Positions 45,648 through 60,200 of a stretch of 64,000 nucleotides of DNA are shown here, piece after piece (the stretch's first letter is position 1; each line of letters starts with the position of its first letter). The stretch covers positions 4,083,001 to 4,147,000 of the forward strand of contig NC_064554.1 of assembly GCF_023856365.1 (NCBI RefSeq). Direction: 5' to 3'. This stretch comes from Brienomyrus brachyistius. Taxonomy: Eukaryota > Chordata > Actinopteri > Osteoglossiformes > Mormyridae. Position numbers and translations under genes: made by a program. The notes below the pieces were generated by a model that saw only the letters and a program-made list of their open reading frames with translations, was not told where the DNA came from and searched no databases.

Positions 45648-48600
45648 TCAACAGGCAGAGTAGATTGGAGAGCCAGAGAAAAGGTCATTTGGCTTCGGGG
45701 TTTCATTCTTGTAGTCATTATTATAGAAACCTCCTCTGCCACCAACTGCAGTTCTGATGGAATCCATGGGGCTGTAGTCCACAGAAACGCCCGAATCGGC
45801 AAGAGTCACGGAGGCGTAAGTGATGCCCTTAGGCGGCCAGGTGCTGTGGGGGTACTCGAAGCTGGACTCGGAGGAGAGTCTGCCTGACCTGCAGCTCTGT
45901 GGGAGGGAGCCCAGATCCGAATGGGACGCTGAGATTCCTGCCGACGTGAAAAGAACTCGCAAAGGTGCGGACTCCTCAGATATATCATCCATCGGTGTCT
46001 CTTGGGTTTTGGGCTGGAAGCTGTGGTCGAGGGTCACGTAGGAGTCCTTAGATTCCAGTTGTGTGGACCAGGAAAATGGGGAGGGTCCCTGCTGGAGGGG
46101 TTGGAAGTGCTTCATCAGCCAGTGTCCGGGCGGGGTCGGCTGCCAGCCCTCCTGCTCAGACTCGGCCTTCTGCAGGTCCTCTTCGTTTTCTTTGCATCCT
46201 GACTCCGGCAGATTACAGGCCCTGGATTCCACCGTGCGAGGGGGGACTGGGGTAGCCTCTGATAGCACCTCCAGCATGGCGGGGAGCTCCTCGAAGGAGA
46301 AGAAGGCGGGACTGGGCCGTAAGCCCCCACCACTGTGGCCCAACCACTCCTGCGGACACAGGAAGGCATTTCTCATTCCACTTTGGAGCAGATCTCCCCT
46401 GATGGCTTACATGTCTTATAAATCCAGGCCCAGAAAGTACAAGTCCAGACCAAATTTTTGTTTCTACCAAGCAGTTCAGTACTCTGTGAATGTTACTCTT
46501 CATTCTCAACTGCCTGGTTGAAACAAAACCTTAGTCGGGATTTGTACTTTCTGGATCTGAACTTTGCACCTCTGCAAGCCACAAAGTGCTCAAGGAGGCT
46601 GTAAGTTAGTACTCCACCCTCAGTGATCATGAGGAGTGCAGGCTCCTTACCTGGAAGTCACCTCCATAGACAGTGAAGAGCCCTGGGAATTTGTTTTCCG
46701 GACTGGGAATAAGAGGCCACATCTTCTTCTGCAGAGAACTGACAAAGATTTTGATACATTTAATGTAAAGGCAAAAGGAAAGCTAATTTTCCCTCACTGA
46801 ATGAATGCTGGATACTTCTATTTTGATATGCGTTGTCCTACAAATAAATAAATATTAAGAATTCAAAAACAACATTGTGTAATACTTTACATTAACTGAA
46901 CCCTCATGAGGCATTCATAATGCATTCATAAAACATTCAGTGCACCTTCATAATGCATTTATAATGCATTCATATACCATTCGGTGGGCCTTCATAATAT
47001 ATTTATAATGCATTCATATACCATTCAGTGCACCGTCATAATGCACTTATAATGCATTCATAGACCATTCAGTGCACCTTCATAATGTATTTATAATGCA
47101 TTCATATACCATTCAGGGCACCTTCATAATGCATTCATAGAACATTTACAAGCAGCATGTAAGTATACCACAACATCCTAACATATCTTAACAGCTTTAA
47201 TATACATTCATACCAAACATTATATATTATATATAAATTATGTTTGTCATTATGATAATGTTTGTTATTAATGTATACTACAGCTGTTAAAGTATGTTAG
47301 AATGTTCAGGTATACTTAGGCTAAGTTCATATTACAAGCTTAATTATCCATTTTTGACAGCGCATGCATACAGGCAAAAAAACCACACAAATTCCGATTC
47401 ATGTCGCATAACCAACCACATCTGAAAGGGAAACAAATCTGATTTGAAGAAATCAGATTTCTGCGTCCATGTAGCCCTGTACACATCAGATCTGAGTTAC
47501 ATTCAGGCAAAAAAACTGTATTTGAGTCACTTCAGCTTGGTAGTGTGCTGCTTACGAATGTTCTCTGAATGCATTATAAAGGCATTATGAATGTGCAGTT
47601 AACGTAACGCGTCACCCAACACTAATCCATTGTAGCCGTGGTTATTTTAATGAGCTCTTCCACCAGCGATTTCACCACTGGCGACAGTTACGGTGCTGAC
47701 GGCACAGAAGGACAGTCGGAACTGCATGACGACTGACCTCCGGTGAGACATGAGTGCGGTGAGGGACAGCAGAATGAGGATGAAGGTGATAATGAGGCAC
47801 AGGGCCAAGATCAGGGGGTCCATATCTGCCCAAACAAGAGAAATATGCTTTAACAGAATAGCTGACTGACGTTAAACACTGAATATGAAACTGAACCAAA
47901 AGCAAAAAAAATTGGCTGTAGGATGTCAAAGATAATTCCGGTAATTGGCTACTTAAAAATGTTGAGTCTTAGTGCAAACAGACTTTAGGTGAAGATGGGG
48001 ATGTGATATTTATGCATGGAATGACCTGATGAGTACCTTTCGGGGCTGTTGTCATTGACACCGGCAGTGTCCAGGAGCTCCAAAACCCATCATATGTCAG
48101 GCCATCAGGCTTGACTCGAACCTGGACCTTGTACTTGGTGTTGACCTGCAGACCTTGCAGTGTGATCTCAGTGGACTCATGGATCACCTGGGTAAACGGG
48201 GGAGGGGAGGGGTGGGCGTATGATAATCAGCGCCTGATGGCCTCCCTGAAGACCGATCGCTGGGAATACAGGTCCACCTGGAACGTGCACTAGCCCAGAC
48301 TGACATGCCACCATACCTTCTCCTTCCAGCTACTTCCCGTCGTGTATCTGACTTCGTACATCATGCTGCTTTCCATGTACTTGAGGGGGGGCGGCAGCCA
48401 GGTCACCTTCAGCTGGCCCAGCTTCCCAGTCTGAGTCACAGTCAGGTTGGCTGGGGGATCCAGCCAAACTGAACCAGAGACAGACACAGAGACCGGATCA
48501 CCAAACAGAATCAAGTGGACATTAATAACTGAACCCATTTCCCCACTTACAAACTCCCAGTTACTACTTACAGTTTAGGTTTATTAAAAGGCTGCGGTTG

Positions 48601-49682
48601 TAGACCTGTAATCCATCCCGAAACACACACAGATAAAGGTCTCCGAAATGCTGAACCTTTGGAAGGTGGCAGAAGTAACGTGTTTTGGCTCCCTCTGCTG
48701 GTTGGGACGTCACTTTACACTCACTGCTCTTCTCATTCCTGAAGAAAACACGAAGTACAAAAATAACCGAAAATAACAGTAATAGAGACCGCTGGTGCTT
48801 GGGGCCCGAATAGCCTGGTCTATACATCCGTCTATTTCGCAAAATGGTTCCTAGTCATGGGAAACTTCAACAAATCTAAAACAAAAACACTGATGCCACG
48901 CTAAGGACATCCATCCGCCCCTTCACCCAGGACACACATAATTTAAATCAGGAATTGCAAACATTAATTGAAGCACTGTAATCCATCCATCTTAATTTCA
49001 AATGAACAAAAGCACAAATCAGGTGCATCTATGTAAAACTAATATAAAACGACAATCAACCTACAACGGCAGAAACTTAAACACAGACAACTCATGCTTA
49101 AGGGTTATGTTAAAGAACTGAATAAGAGCAACCAAATATGTGAATAGAATAAACGCTTTCTCTCACTCGTATTTGTACGTGAAGGTGTACTGGTCTGCGG
49201 TGCCCCCATCTTCTTCCTCCCAGAAGCACGTGAGGTCCCGCATGCCTTCCGCAAAACACTTCGGATTCTCAGTCTCCACATTGAGCAACAGATCAACTGT
49301 GACGGACGGAAAAAGAAAATCGAGGACAAAAAGTTACGATGCATATACAACAGACTATATAAATCGAGAAACCAGAAGAACAGATCGTCGTTATAAACAT
49401 TTTAGCGGTTTGTCTTAGAATCACCGTAGCATTAATCATATTAAAGTATCTTTTCTGGAGATCGGCGTCACGCACTATTGGTCTGCTGAGTAATAAAACA
49501 ATTGGCAATTTAGGATAAAAACATTGAGACGAGTATGAGAGAACATAAACAAATCGATAACATAATGACGTTTTTTCCCCACCTTTACTCTCGAAATGAC
49601 GATCTACCGTTTCCAGGGAAGCTTTTTGACTGAGGAAGAATATTAACAATCCGAAATGCTGCGATTTTCTCAGGATGGTCAT
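45648..49682 (-). CDS. epor: Erythropoietin receptor
   Basis: Eight exons: 49583-49682, 49167-49296, 48572-48738, 48317-48468, 48037-48187, 47738-47825, 46651-46738, 45648-46349. They give 525 residues (human 508) with the classical EPOR exon layout. It is a type I cytokine receptor that binds erythropoietin and signals through JAK2 and STAT5. The signal peptide is at about 1-22. Domain D1 has the cysteine pairs C47/C57 and C84/C100. D2 ends in a variant WSXWS box, WSSWT (219-223). The TM segment is about 238-258 ([19 protein letters not shown]). Box 1 is MWPLIPSPE (269-277), then LEVLSEA as in box 2. The tail has Y396 in DSYVTLD, a [20 protein letters not shown] block matching the human 'DSGISTDYSSGD' region, and a C-terminal IYSAC. 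It is convergent with swsap1. Confidence 0.97.
46421..46576. mobile_element. Palindromic MITE in an epor intron
   Basis: The left arm, cagaaagtacaagtccagac, and the right arm, gggatttgtactttctgg, are imperfect reverse complements. It is the same family as 13698-13855 and lies in the last epor intron. Confidence 0.75.
46876..47623. mobile_element. Non-autonomous DNA element with internal tandem repeat, epor intron 6
   Basis: The left end, tactttacattaactg plus gaggcattcataatg, is mirrored at the right end by cattatgaatgtgcagttaa. Inside, a unit of about 44 bases (ttcataatgcatttataatg and so on) repeats about five times between 46905 and 47150. A second palindrome spans 47159-47325. No coding frame is present. 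Confidence 0.7.
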
Positions 49683-49900
49683 TTTCTGTCAAGTTACAGG
49701 ACGAATTCACATTAGTCTGTGTAGCGCTACATAAGTAGCGGAGTAAACGCACGTTTTATTATCTGCCTGTTGCGCACTTCACGCCAACCTGGCTGTGAGA
49801 TACGGGTGGCGTTGTTACACGCGTGCTTCCAAAGAGATAAGATGGGCAAGTGGTTTCAAAACATTTTACTACAGCGGGCGTGGGGTTGTCTCAATATTAA
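49683..49900 (-). promoter_or_regulatory. Proximal epor promoter with GATA and CACCC-type motifs
   Basis: Upstream of the epor ATG, AGATAAG (49835-49841) is a consensus GATA-factor site. GGGCGTGGGG (49876-49885), read on the minus strand as CCCCACGCCC, is a KLF/Sp1-type CACCC site about 35 bases further upstream. Mammalian EPOR promoters also use a GATA1 site and an Sp1/CACCC site. A second AGATAAG lies near 50564. Function is inferred from motif match and position. Confidence 0.55.
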
Positions 49901-52900
49901 GACGTGAGAGAGCCAAGTTCCCACTGATGCTTGCGAGCATGAGACGTCGGGATGACAAATGGGCTACAGCTGAAGAGAAGTGTTATTTTGGATTACTCGG
50001 CACTTTAATACCTAGTCTATTTTTAATTTGACCCTGCATGGGACAAGCAGGTATAGGATTGAGATAGATGGATCCATCTATTCTGAAAACCGTCTATGCA
50101 GTGCAGGGCCGCTTGGAGCTGATCCGATGGCAGATACCAAACCAAATCGCCGGTCTCTGGACGAGGAAACCGAAGCTCATCAGACGTCGCCCTAGCAATT
50201 CAAAATGTACTATTCAGTCTAGGTCTGTGCATCAGTACCAAACAGAAATGAGACAGATATAGGTCTACGTGGAAAAGTGCATTAAATAAACATTTGCCTT
50301 TGAGACGTACGGTTTAATCGCATTCTTACTGCTCATCAAAATATATAGATAACTAAACTTGATGCGGAGTGTGGGGTGCTCCAGCCCCCATCTAACAACA
50401 AACATGTTTAACAACAAAACTTAGACGGTACGACGTCAGTTTTGCGCAGAGGCCTTGGAGAGCCAGTTAAGGTTTTTGTTAATGCGTTATCGGCTGCGGA
50501 CACCCCATTACTTTCGCGCTCATGTCTCCTTATCATTAGAACAAGATGTCCTGTCACTGCCCGGAGATAAGCCTACTTTTTACTTTTAGGTGTATGCGGA
50601 GAGGCTCCTAATGTTAATTAACCATTTCCTGCTTCTTCAAAATAAACGTTCAATCAGAGAAAGCAATGCCCTACAATTTTCTTATTCTATACATGTATAC
50701 GTTTTTAAAGTAGGATATTTTTAAGTGGCTTACACTGCATGCCTTTCTCAAGGCAATCATGGTGCAGCACTGGGCGATTGCCTTTGGCAGGATCCGTCAA
50801 TGGCTGCGACTCCAGGTTCAAAACATCAAAGTACTTTACACCTGCTTTGCTTTACGTTCAGGTTTGGGATCCTAACCCAACTAGTTACGATGTTTGTGAT
50901 TCCCAAGCCAAGCAGGTAAAAACCTGCATTTCTCCACTCTGTCAATTACAAGGCTCCATCACTATTTCTTACTGGAGACGTACCAAGCGTGCGCCCTGCA
51001 TGCAGCCCAGCGCCTTCACGTGGCACGCTGCTCTTCAGCGTTCACTCTTACACGTGCCTGTGGACAGCCAGCTCATATTGGTGATTTCATCAAACACATT
51101 AAGAAGCAATTTCAGATATTTTTATAGAACGCAAAGTAGGCCAATTTGTTGCAATAGACTGGAAATACCATTACTCCATGGGGTTGCTGATCATATTATA
51201 CTGACCCCCCCGACCCAGATCAGTCCAATTAGAATAGAACAGTGATATTTTATTGATCTCCATGGGGAAATTCTCTTTTCACTTTGTCCCATCTTGCTCT
51301 CCATTCAGGTGAGACCAAGCTTGGGGTCACAGTGAAGGGGCGGCTATCTTGTGGCACCCAAGAAGCTGTGGGGGTTAAGGGCTGAGCTTCGAAGCCCACG
51401 AATGTGTGACTGTTCTGCCGAGGCCGGCTCGGTCCAGCCGGGCCCCCTGAGCCACATACATTTAGGGCCCCCATCAGATGACACTGCAGTTAAGGGAATG
51501 GCCTTTTACGCCAGATGTTAGCAGCTGATTCCCTGTACGGGTTCTGCTGTTTGACCCTGGATGGAACTATTTCACCCGAATTCCCATAGTTAGATATTCT
51601 GGTGTCACTTTCAGTAATAATATTGTCTCAGCTTAGATTGTTCTCACCTTAACCCAAACTTAATGGTTGCATATGTACCTACACCAATGGTAGGTACTTA
51701 TGCAATCCTATCTCTATAAAATGTGTACCAGGTCTTAAGGGCATACCTTTGGCCTGAGCATTGGGGGGGGAGGGTTGAGGTATCCATCCATTTAACGGGG
51801 TCCAGGGGGGTGTATTGGCTGGTGTTGATTAATGGGCGGGTCACACCCACCACCCCCAAGATTTACACCCATGCCAGGCTCATATGGAATAAAGACAGGT
51901 GTGACAGACTGATACACATAAATGCATAAATGAAGGCAGTTTTCATCAAAGTCAAATTTAAATGTCTACATCATATTTAGTGAACATATTTGAAACATGA
52001 TGAACAAGTTGAAATATTAAAAACAAGTTACAGGCCACAAAAATGCAGTCTTTTTGGCATTAGTGATAATCCAGAGAGTGACTGGGTGCTACAGGTAAAC
52101 AGCCATGGATATTCATGCTGCCTTACATTTACAGTGAGTGTTACGTCTAAATTAGTTATATCAGAACAAAATACATCCTGTAAATCAGGGTTACGGTGAT
52201 TCGAAGCAGCATTCAGAAGTCTTGTGACACACAATAGCAGTGATTAACACAGTGAGACACTTTGTTACATTACTATTGAAATATTCCACTTTTGATACAT
52301 GTTGACAATTAAAGAGCTACTTATAAGAACCAAGATTCAGAAAACATAACCACAACTGACAGCCATTTAGGCCAACAGAGCGTCGACCAACTACCTTGAT
52401 TGCTTTGCTCTGAGCAGAATACTCTGCCTGGTGAACAACAGACTTGTGTACTGCGGTAGTTCAAACCTCAGAGATCAATACATGAAATGGAACAACCATA
52501 GAATCACATCTAAGAGCCATTTCCAGTCCCGCGGGCGGACAGGGAGGTCGGGCAGTGCTAACCTGGTTTGGACAGAAAGCCTGTTAGCGTAACGTCTCTC
52601 TCATAACGAGGGAACGAAGATGCCTGGGTGAGGGAGAGCCAGCTTGAAATCTGAAGCAGAGCCAGTGGCACCTTGTATTAGTCAAAGACACAGACACACA
52701 CACACACTGCTACTCTCCGCAGTGGTGCTTTAAACCCAGGGTTGGAACTCCAACAACAAGTGAAAATTTACTACCCAGCATGCTTTGTTACATCCAGAGC
52801 TACATTAGTAAGAATCTGATTATTTTGTAATAACTGGGGTGAAAACAGAGAAATCTACTTTAATCACTGTCTGGAGACACGCAGTTCCATTAGATCTAAT

Positions 52901-53285
52901 GGCTCGTTAAAGTAAATCACCTTTAAGTGTAGTCGCTTGGCCTAGAAATATACCTGCAAGTCTGCCTGTCTAGAAAGAGTCATTCAACCGCAGCAGGAAT
53001 TATAATATCTGCTCTACAGAATGAAGCAATAAGCAGAGGAGATCTTACATCCTTTATAAAGATCTACATTGCAGAGCCTCGCATCTGTAGTTCACACACC
53101 ATTTCCGGGGACACCTGTGACACTTTGGAAAGGTAACGGTTAACTCACATTCCAGACAATTCAAGAGGAGGATAGAACTCCGCAAGTCCGCACAGACCTG
53201 AGAGTCATGGGACTGTAATTTCCACGTGCGATTCCATTACACGCTGGACGCAGACTAGCATGTGAGACACAGTGCTGGTGCCCCG

Positions 53286-53343
53286 CACACACACACACGC
53301 GCACACACACACACACACGCACGCACACGCACACACACGCACG

Positions 53344-53389
<46 letters not shown>
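53286..53389. repeat. (CA)n/(CGCA)n microsatellite
   Basis: CA units interrupted by GCAC and CGCA variants, then a pure CA run to 53389. Confidence 0.95.
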
Positions 53390-53392
<3 letters not shown>

Positions 53393-53908
53393 CGACAGAT
53401 TCACACAAGAGCCCATAAACGTGTCAGCAGGACAAGGGTTCTTAGGGTGAAGGGAGTCTGGACTAGTGAGATTCTGAACAATCCTTTCCAGCTGGTCCCT
53501 GCAGTGAAACAAAGTCTCACTGGAAACCGGACTTACCCTACAGCCCAGAATAGTCAACAGCGAATCATTCAGATATAAAACACATGTGAAGACATGAACT
53601 TATGATAAAAAAAAAAACACATTTGTGTTTGTGTAAGCTCTTCAGCACATTGTAATAAGCAGAATTATTGCTTATTTACTACTAACAAGGTTTATAAAGT
53701 ACAACATAAAAATACATGTCGAAAAGTAACAAAATATTTCAGGTTTGTGTGTAAATTGGTGGTTCCCTAGCAAGCAAGCAGATTATATTGAATTGAATAT
53801 AAGTGATTTTAGGCAGAATGGATCTCGAATTCTCTTCTCCACCAGGGTGGATAAAACAAGAAACCTGAGAGGGTTGGTCCCCATTGTGGGGGGGGGGGGG
53901 GGGGGGGC

Positions 53909-54182
53909 GACACAGGGTGATGACAGAGTGACACAAGGTGACGATAGGGTGACACAGGGTGATGACAGAGTGACACAAGGTGACGATAGGGTGACACAGG
54001 GTGATGACAGAGTGACACAAGGTGACGATAGGGTGACACAGGGTGATGACAGAGTGACACAAGGTGACGATAGGGCGACACAGGGTGATGACAGAGTGAC
54101 ACAAGGTGACGATAGGGTGACACAGGGTGATGACAGAGTGACACAAGGTGACGATAGAGCATCACCCTGTGTCACCCTATCG
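53909..54182. repeat. 21/42-bp minisatellite ending in an inverted unit
   Basis: Tandem 21-bp monomers alternate between tgacacagggtgatgacag-type and tgacacaaggtgacgatag-type, making a 42-bp higher-order unit repeated about six times to 54157. The last block (54161-54182, atcaccctgtgtcaccctat) is an inverted monomer that can pair with the array. The period is divisible by three and the unit lacks stops, so several frames on both strands stay open. This is not a gene. Confidence 0.9.
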
Positions 54183-54777
54183 AGTAAGATGTTTAGAGAG
54201 TGTTGGAAATAATGCTTGTTGACATTTATATATTGCCAGTAAGTTTGCAGAGTGACACTTTGGCCGCTCAGGAAAGAGTGCAGGTTAAAGTAGACAAAAC
54301 ATGTTTTCTTGCTGATAGATGCTAACCGCAGAGTTTCAGTTCAGTTAAAGCCATTTCGAAATAGATGTTGCGATATCGCATATGCTTGTACGTCTAATCG
54401 TTTTGTTCCGCGTAGCAACAGCAGGCATTATTATAAACGCTCATGTGTTATTGGCAGTATATGGTATTACTGTATCATGTGACACCTCTACTGCTATGCA
54501 AATGGAAGTGCTTAAGAAAAGGTACTGCGAGAGAAGCCCTCCTCCGAAGTCGGCTGAGTCGAGTCAAGAGACAAGTCTCTGTGACCGGACTGGGCTTCCC
54601 TGCAGTGAGATGAAGAGTACACTTGTGTGGCGTCTTGCTTTGTATCCAGAGACTGGTCACTCAACAGGGGTTCAACACCTAAGCTGAACCCAACAGAGAG
54701 GTACAAGTTTCTACCCTCGTGGGGCGGGGGAATTTGGTAACCGTGGATACAGTATTGGTCATGACCCAATTGGACGG

Positions 54778-57265
<2,488 letters not shown>

Positions 57266-60200
57266 CTACGAGGAAAGGAAGAAGGGTGCGCTTTGGTCTA
57301 CTTTATTTCTCGTTCCTGGTGACATACGGTGTCTTCCATGCAGGCTTCTTCACATTCAATCAGGATCTCATTTCAACCAACAAGCTGCGAAGACCTGAAT
57401 GACCCAAATAAACATGAACACGAAAAATTATATATACATATATAAGCTTAATGGGCCAGAGTACTTCCTTCTGTGGAGTCTGTCACCATGGAAACATGGA
57501 AAACATAAGACGATGAACATGATCTCTCAGAGAAAAGCACTTAACCGTGCATCGCCATGAATACACAATTACTATGATAACAGACATTTTAACACACACA
57601 TGCTGGGAAGCAGATTATGCGACATTAGAGGATGCGAAACTGTAATCGAGAGGAGATATACAGTCAATTAGACGATGGTAGAAATGTGTCCGTTTGTGGT
57701 TTGCATCTCTGTCGAGTAATTGTACTGTAGTATTACACCACTGTTGTGAAACAAACGTATTGAACACAAGTGAGCACTTTGTAAAACCTGAATGTTTTGA
57801 AATTCACCTTGAAGTGTGTCACCCTCCCACGGAGGGCGAAAAGACCACGGGAGCAGAACAACATTCAAATGAACCGTTAAATCACAGGAAAAACAAAAGC
57901 CAAAGAGATGGAAGCACGTCTCCTGTAGTATTACAGTATCTCCAGCATTAATCTATCTTCTGAATACAAGTACAAACAGCTCCTCCAACCATTTAGCACT
58001 GGATGGGAGTAACTGGCTGGTGTACCATTTCCTCCCTGTTTCAGAAGATAAGCTTACACTAAAGCCTACTCACATGTTACAATAATAATGTTAAATCCTC
58101 TTCTTGTGAAACAGGGTTCTGTGAAGCAAAACTATACCAACTTTTTAATGACTTTATTAACTTAAAATATGTGCAAGGAATTAAGTAACATGGTGTGATA
58201 TAAAATTTACACTTCAAGTCCTCGATCGTTACATAAATCATGTCAGATCCAAACAATACTCGTACTGTAATTTACAGGCTGCATATCCCCCTTTCCGGTA
58301 AGATTAAACAGATGATGGATTATGGCGTCCCTGAAAGAAAAAAAACCTGAAACGTATAAACCCAGCCCTCGCCTTTAGACCTGTGGCTAAGAAGGGGAAC
58401 CCGATCCTCAAACTTTAACTAAGTCTTCCTGCAGCGGCCAGATCGCCTGTATAATAAATGTACACAGTAGCCTGAAGCCAAACAATGCGCTGCCTTGGAT
58501 ATCCGGCCAGAGACAAACTGGAATATGAATGAAAATCCGAGGTGGTTACAAGCACACCGAGAAAAATAATCGGCCTGGAGGGGGTGAAATACGCTGTAGT
58601 CAGTTCTGGCAGCTTTCTAGCATAGTAAAACCCCTGTTACACTTTTATTTCGTTTTTTTTTTTTTTTTTTTTTACAAATGATCAATCTAACAGTACGCTT
58701 CGTCAAATCAAAACATTGTTTTTATTTGTTCGATAAATTTCCATATGCTAAATGATACATAAAAATAACTGAAAAAGACATATTGCGAAATGACAACATT
58801 AAACTGTCTCAAACAGCCAGGTGAACCTCACCATTTACAAGATCCCACGCTGTTATTCCTCTTCCGGGGTTTAACAACCATAACAAGCTTACAAAATATT
58901 GGTATTTCTAATATAAAAACGAACTGTGCAAATCAACTAACCTTTAATATGGAGAGTAAAACCTTTGCGTTCCAATCGGCAAACTAAAGAAAAGTGACTA
59001 GGCTGTAGCTGAAGCTGAACCTTTCCTGCCTGGTTTCCTCCTGGGCGGACCGCTGATCGGGGTGGGGGGGGAGAGACTCTGCGCTCCGCCGATCAGTCTC
59101 CTGCTTTTACTAAAACCAGCCACCACCCGCATTAATCATGAGCTTTCTGCAGGCTGGGGGTCTGCAAGATACCTACCAAACCAAAGAAGAAGGAAGAGCA
59201 GCGTAGCGCAGCGCTTCCACCTCTCTCTCAACTAGTCGCATGTTCTTCGGCGTAGCTCAGCTAATGTGCCATACCCCGAAATACTTTTTATTTGTAGGTT
59301 AAAGCACGGAACTAAACCGTAATATCATCACTGTTCCGAGTGAAATTCCAAGCGAGTTTAACTCAAACTACAAAGACATTTACCATTAGATACTAACATC
59401 TCGGATGGCCACGTCTACGAATGGACTCATAACTAATGTTATAATTCACAATATAAGCGAGTCAGATAGCCTGTCCTAAGGGTTGCCTTTTCCCGATCCG
59501 TAGTCAGTATTCCACCTGGCTGCGAAACGCCGGGAGTTTTGCGGAGGGATTAATTTAGGCTACAGAAAAAAGTTTTTTACGACCCCGCATGTTCTGTTCG
59601 CACCTGAAAAGATGGAAGCGGTCAGAGGGATTGAATTATGCTTCTGACAAACCATAATGAAACGTGCAGCGATTACACGGCTGTGGCACAGGAGTGTGAC
59701 GTCACACGTGTCCGCAGTCCGGTGCAGCGTCCCTCTCTGTCATGCTGTGCGGCCTGTCCTGTATTTGAGCTGCTGTGGTGCCTCTACTGGAATCATTATC
59801 AGGCTGTGTAGGATGGACTATTGGACCGGAGTCAACGGAGGTGAGTTATGTTTGGGTTTTAATATCAAAATTCAATGAAATCTGTAAGTGACAGAAACGT
59901 CACACAACTGGGTCAACCAATAGTTTCCAAGACTAATCATTAGATACACAAAATTCCTGTGTTTTATTAAATCACGTTTAAAAAATAATCAGGTACACTG
60001 TGGTTTATGGTGTTTGGCACCAAATTACGGACCATCGCCATTCATTCAGTCTGTACTTGTTTATGGGTTATGACACCCCCTCCCCCCACACAGGCACCCA
60101 CAAGGCGCTCTCCAGCTCTGTGAGATGTGTATCCAGTACGCCTGCGTATTAACACATGTTTACACTCGCCCTTCTGAGATTTACACAAAGAATTTGATTT

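Larger units (their letters stand above)
49901..54777. other. Intergenic between epor and rab3d; repeats only
   Basis: No exon chain was found. SINE-tail-like sequence lies near 50030-50090. A possible LINE 3' end (tattttattgatctccatgg) starts near 51230. CA repeats lie at 53286-53389. A poly-G tract (53888-53907) adjoins the minisatellite listed below. The left part near 50.5 kb may be distal epor regulatory DNA, and the right end will include the rab3d 3' UTR. Confidence 0.5.

Noticed and set aside
53909..54182. CRISPR-like array
   Set aside because: Units are contiguous without unique spacers, and the genome is vertebrate. It is a minisatellite.
53739..54212. Long overlapping open frames on both strands
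   Set aside because: They arise from the 21/42-bp minisatellite and the poly-G run; the protein is a seven-residue repeat with no family match.
59657..59842. Possible first exon ending MDYWTGVNG with a GTGAG donor
   Set aside because: No downstream exon in phase or known protein could be found. It lies in the likely rab3d promoter area.
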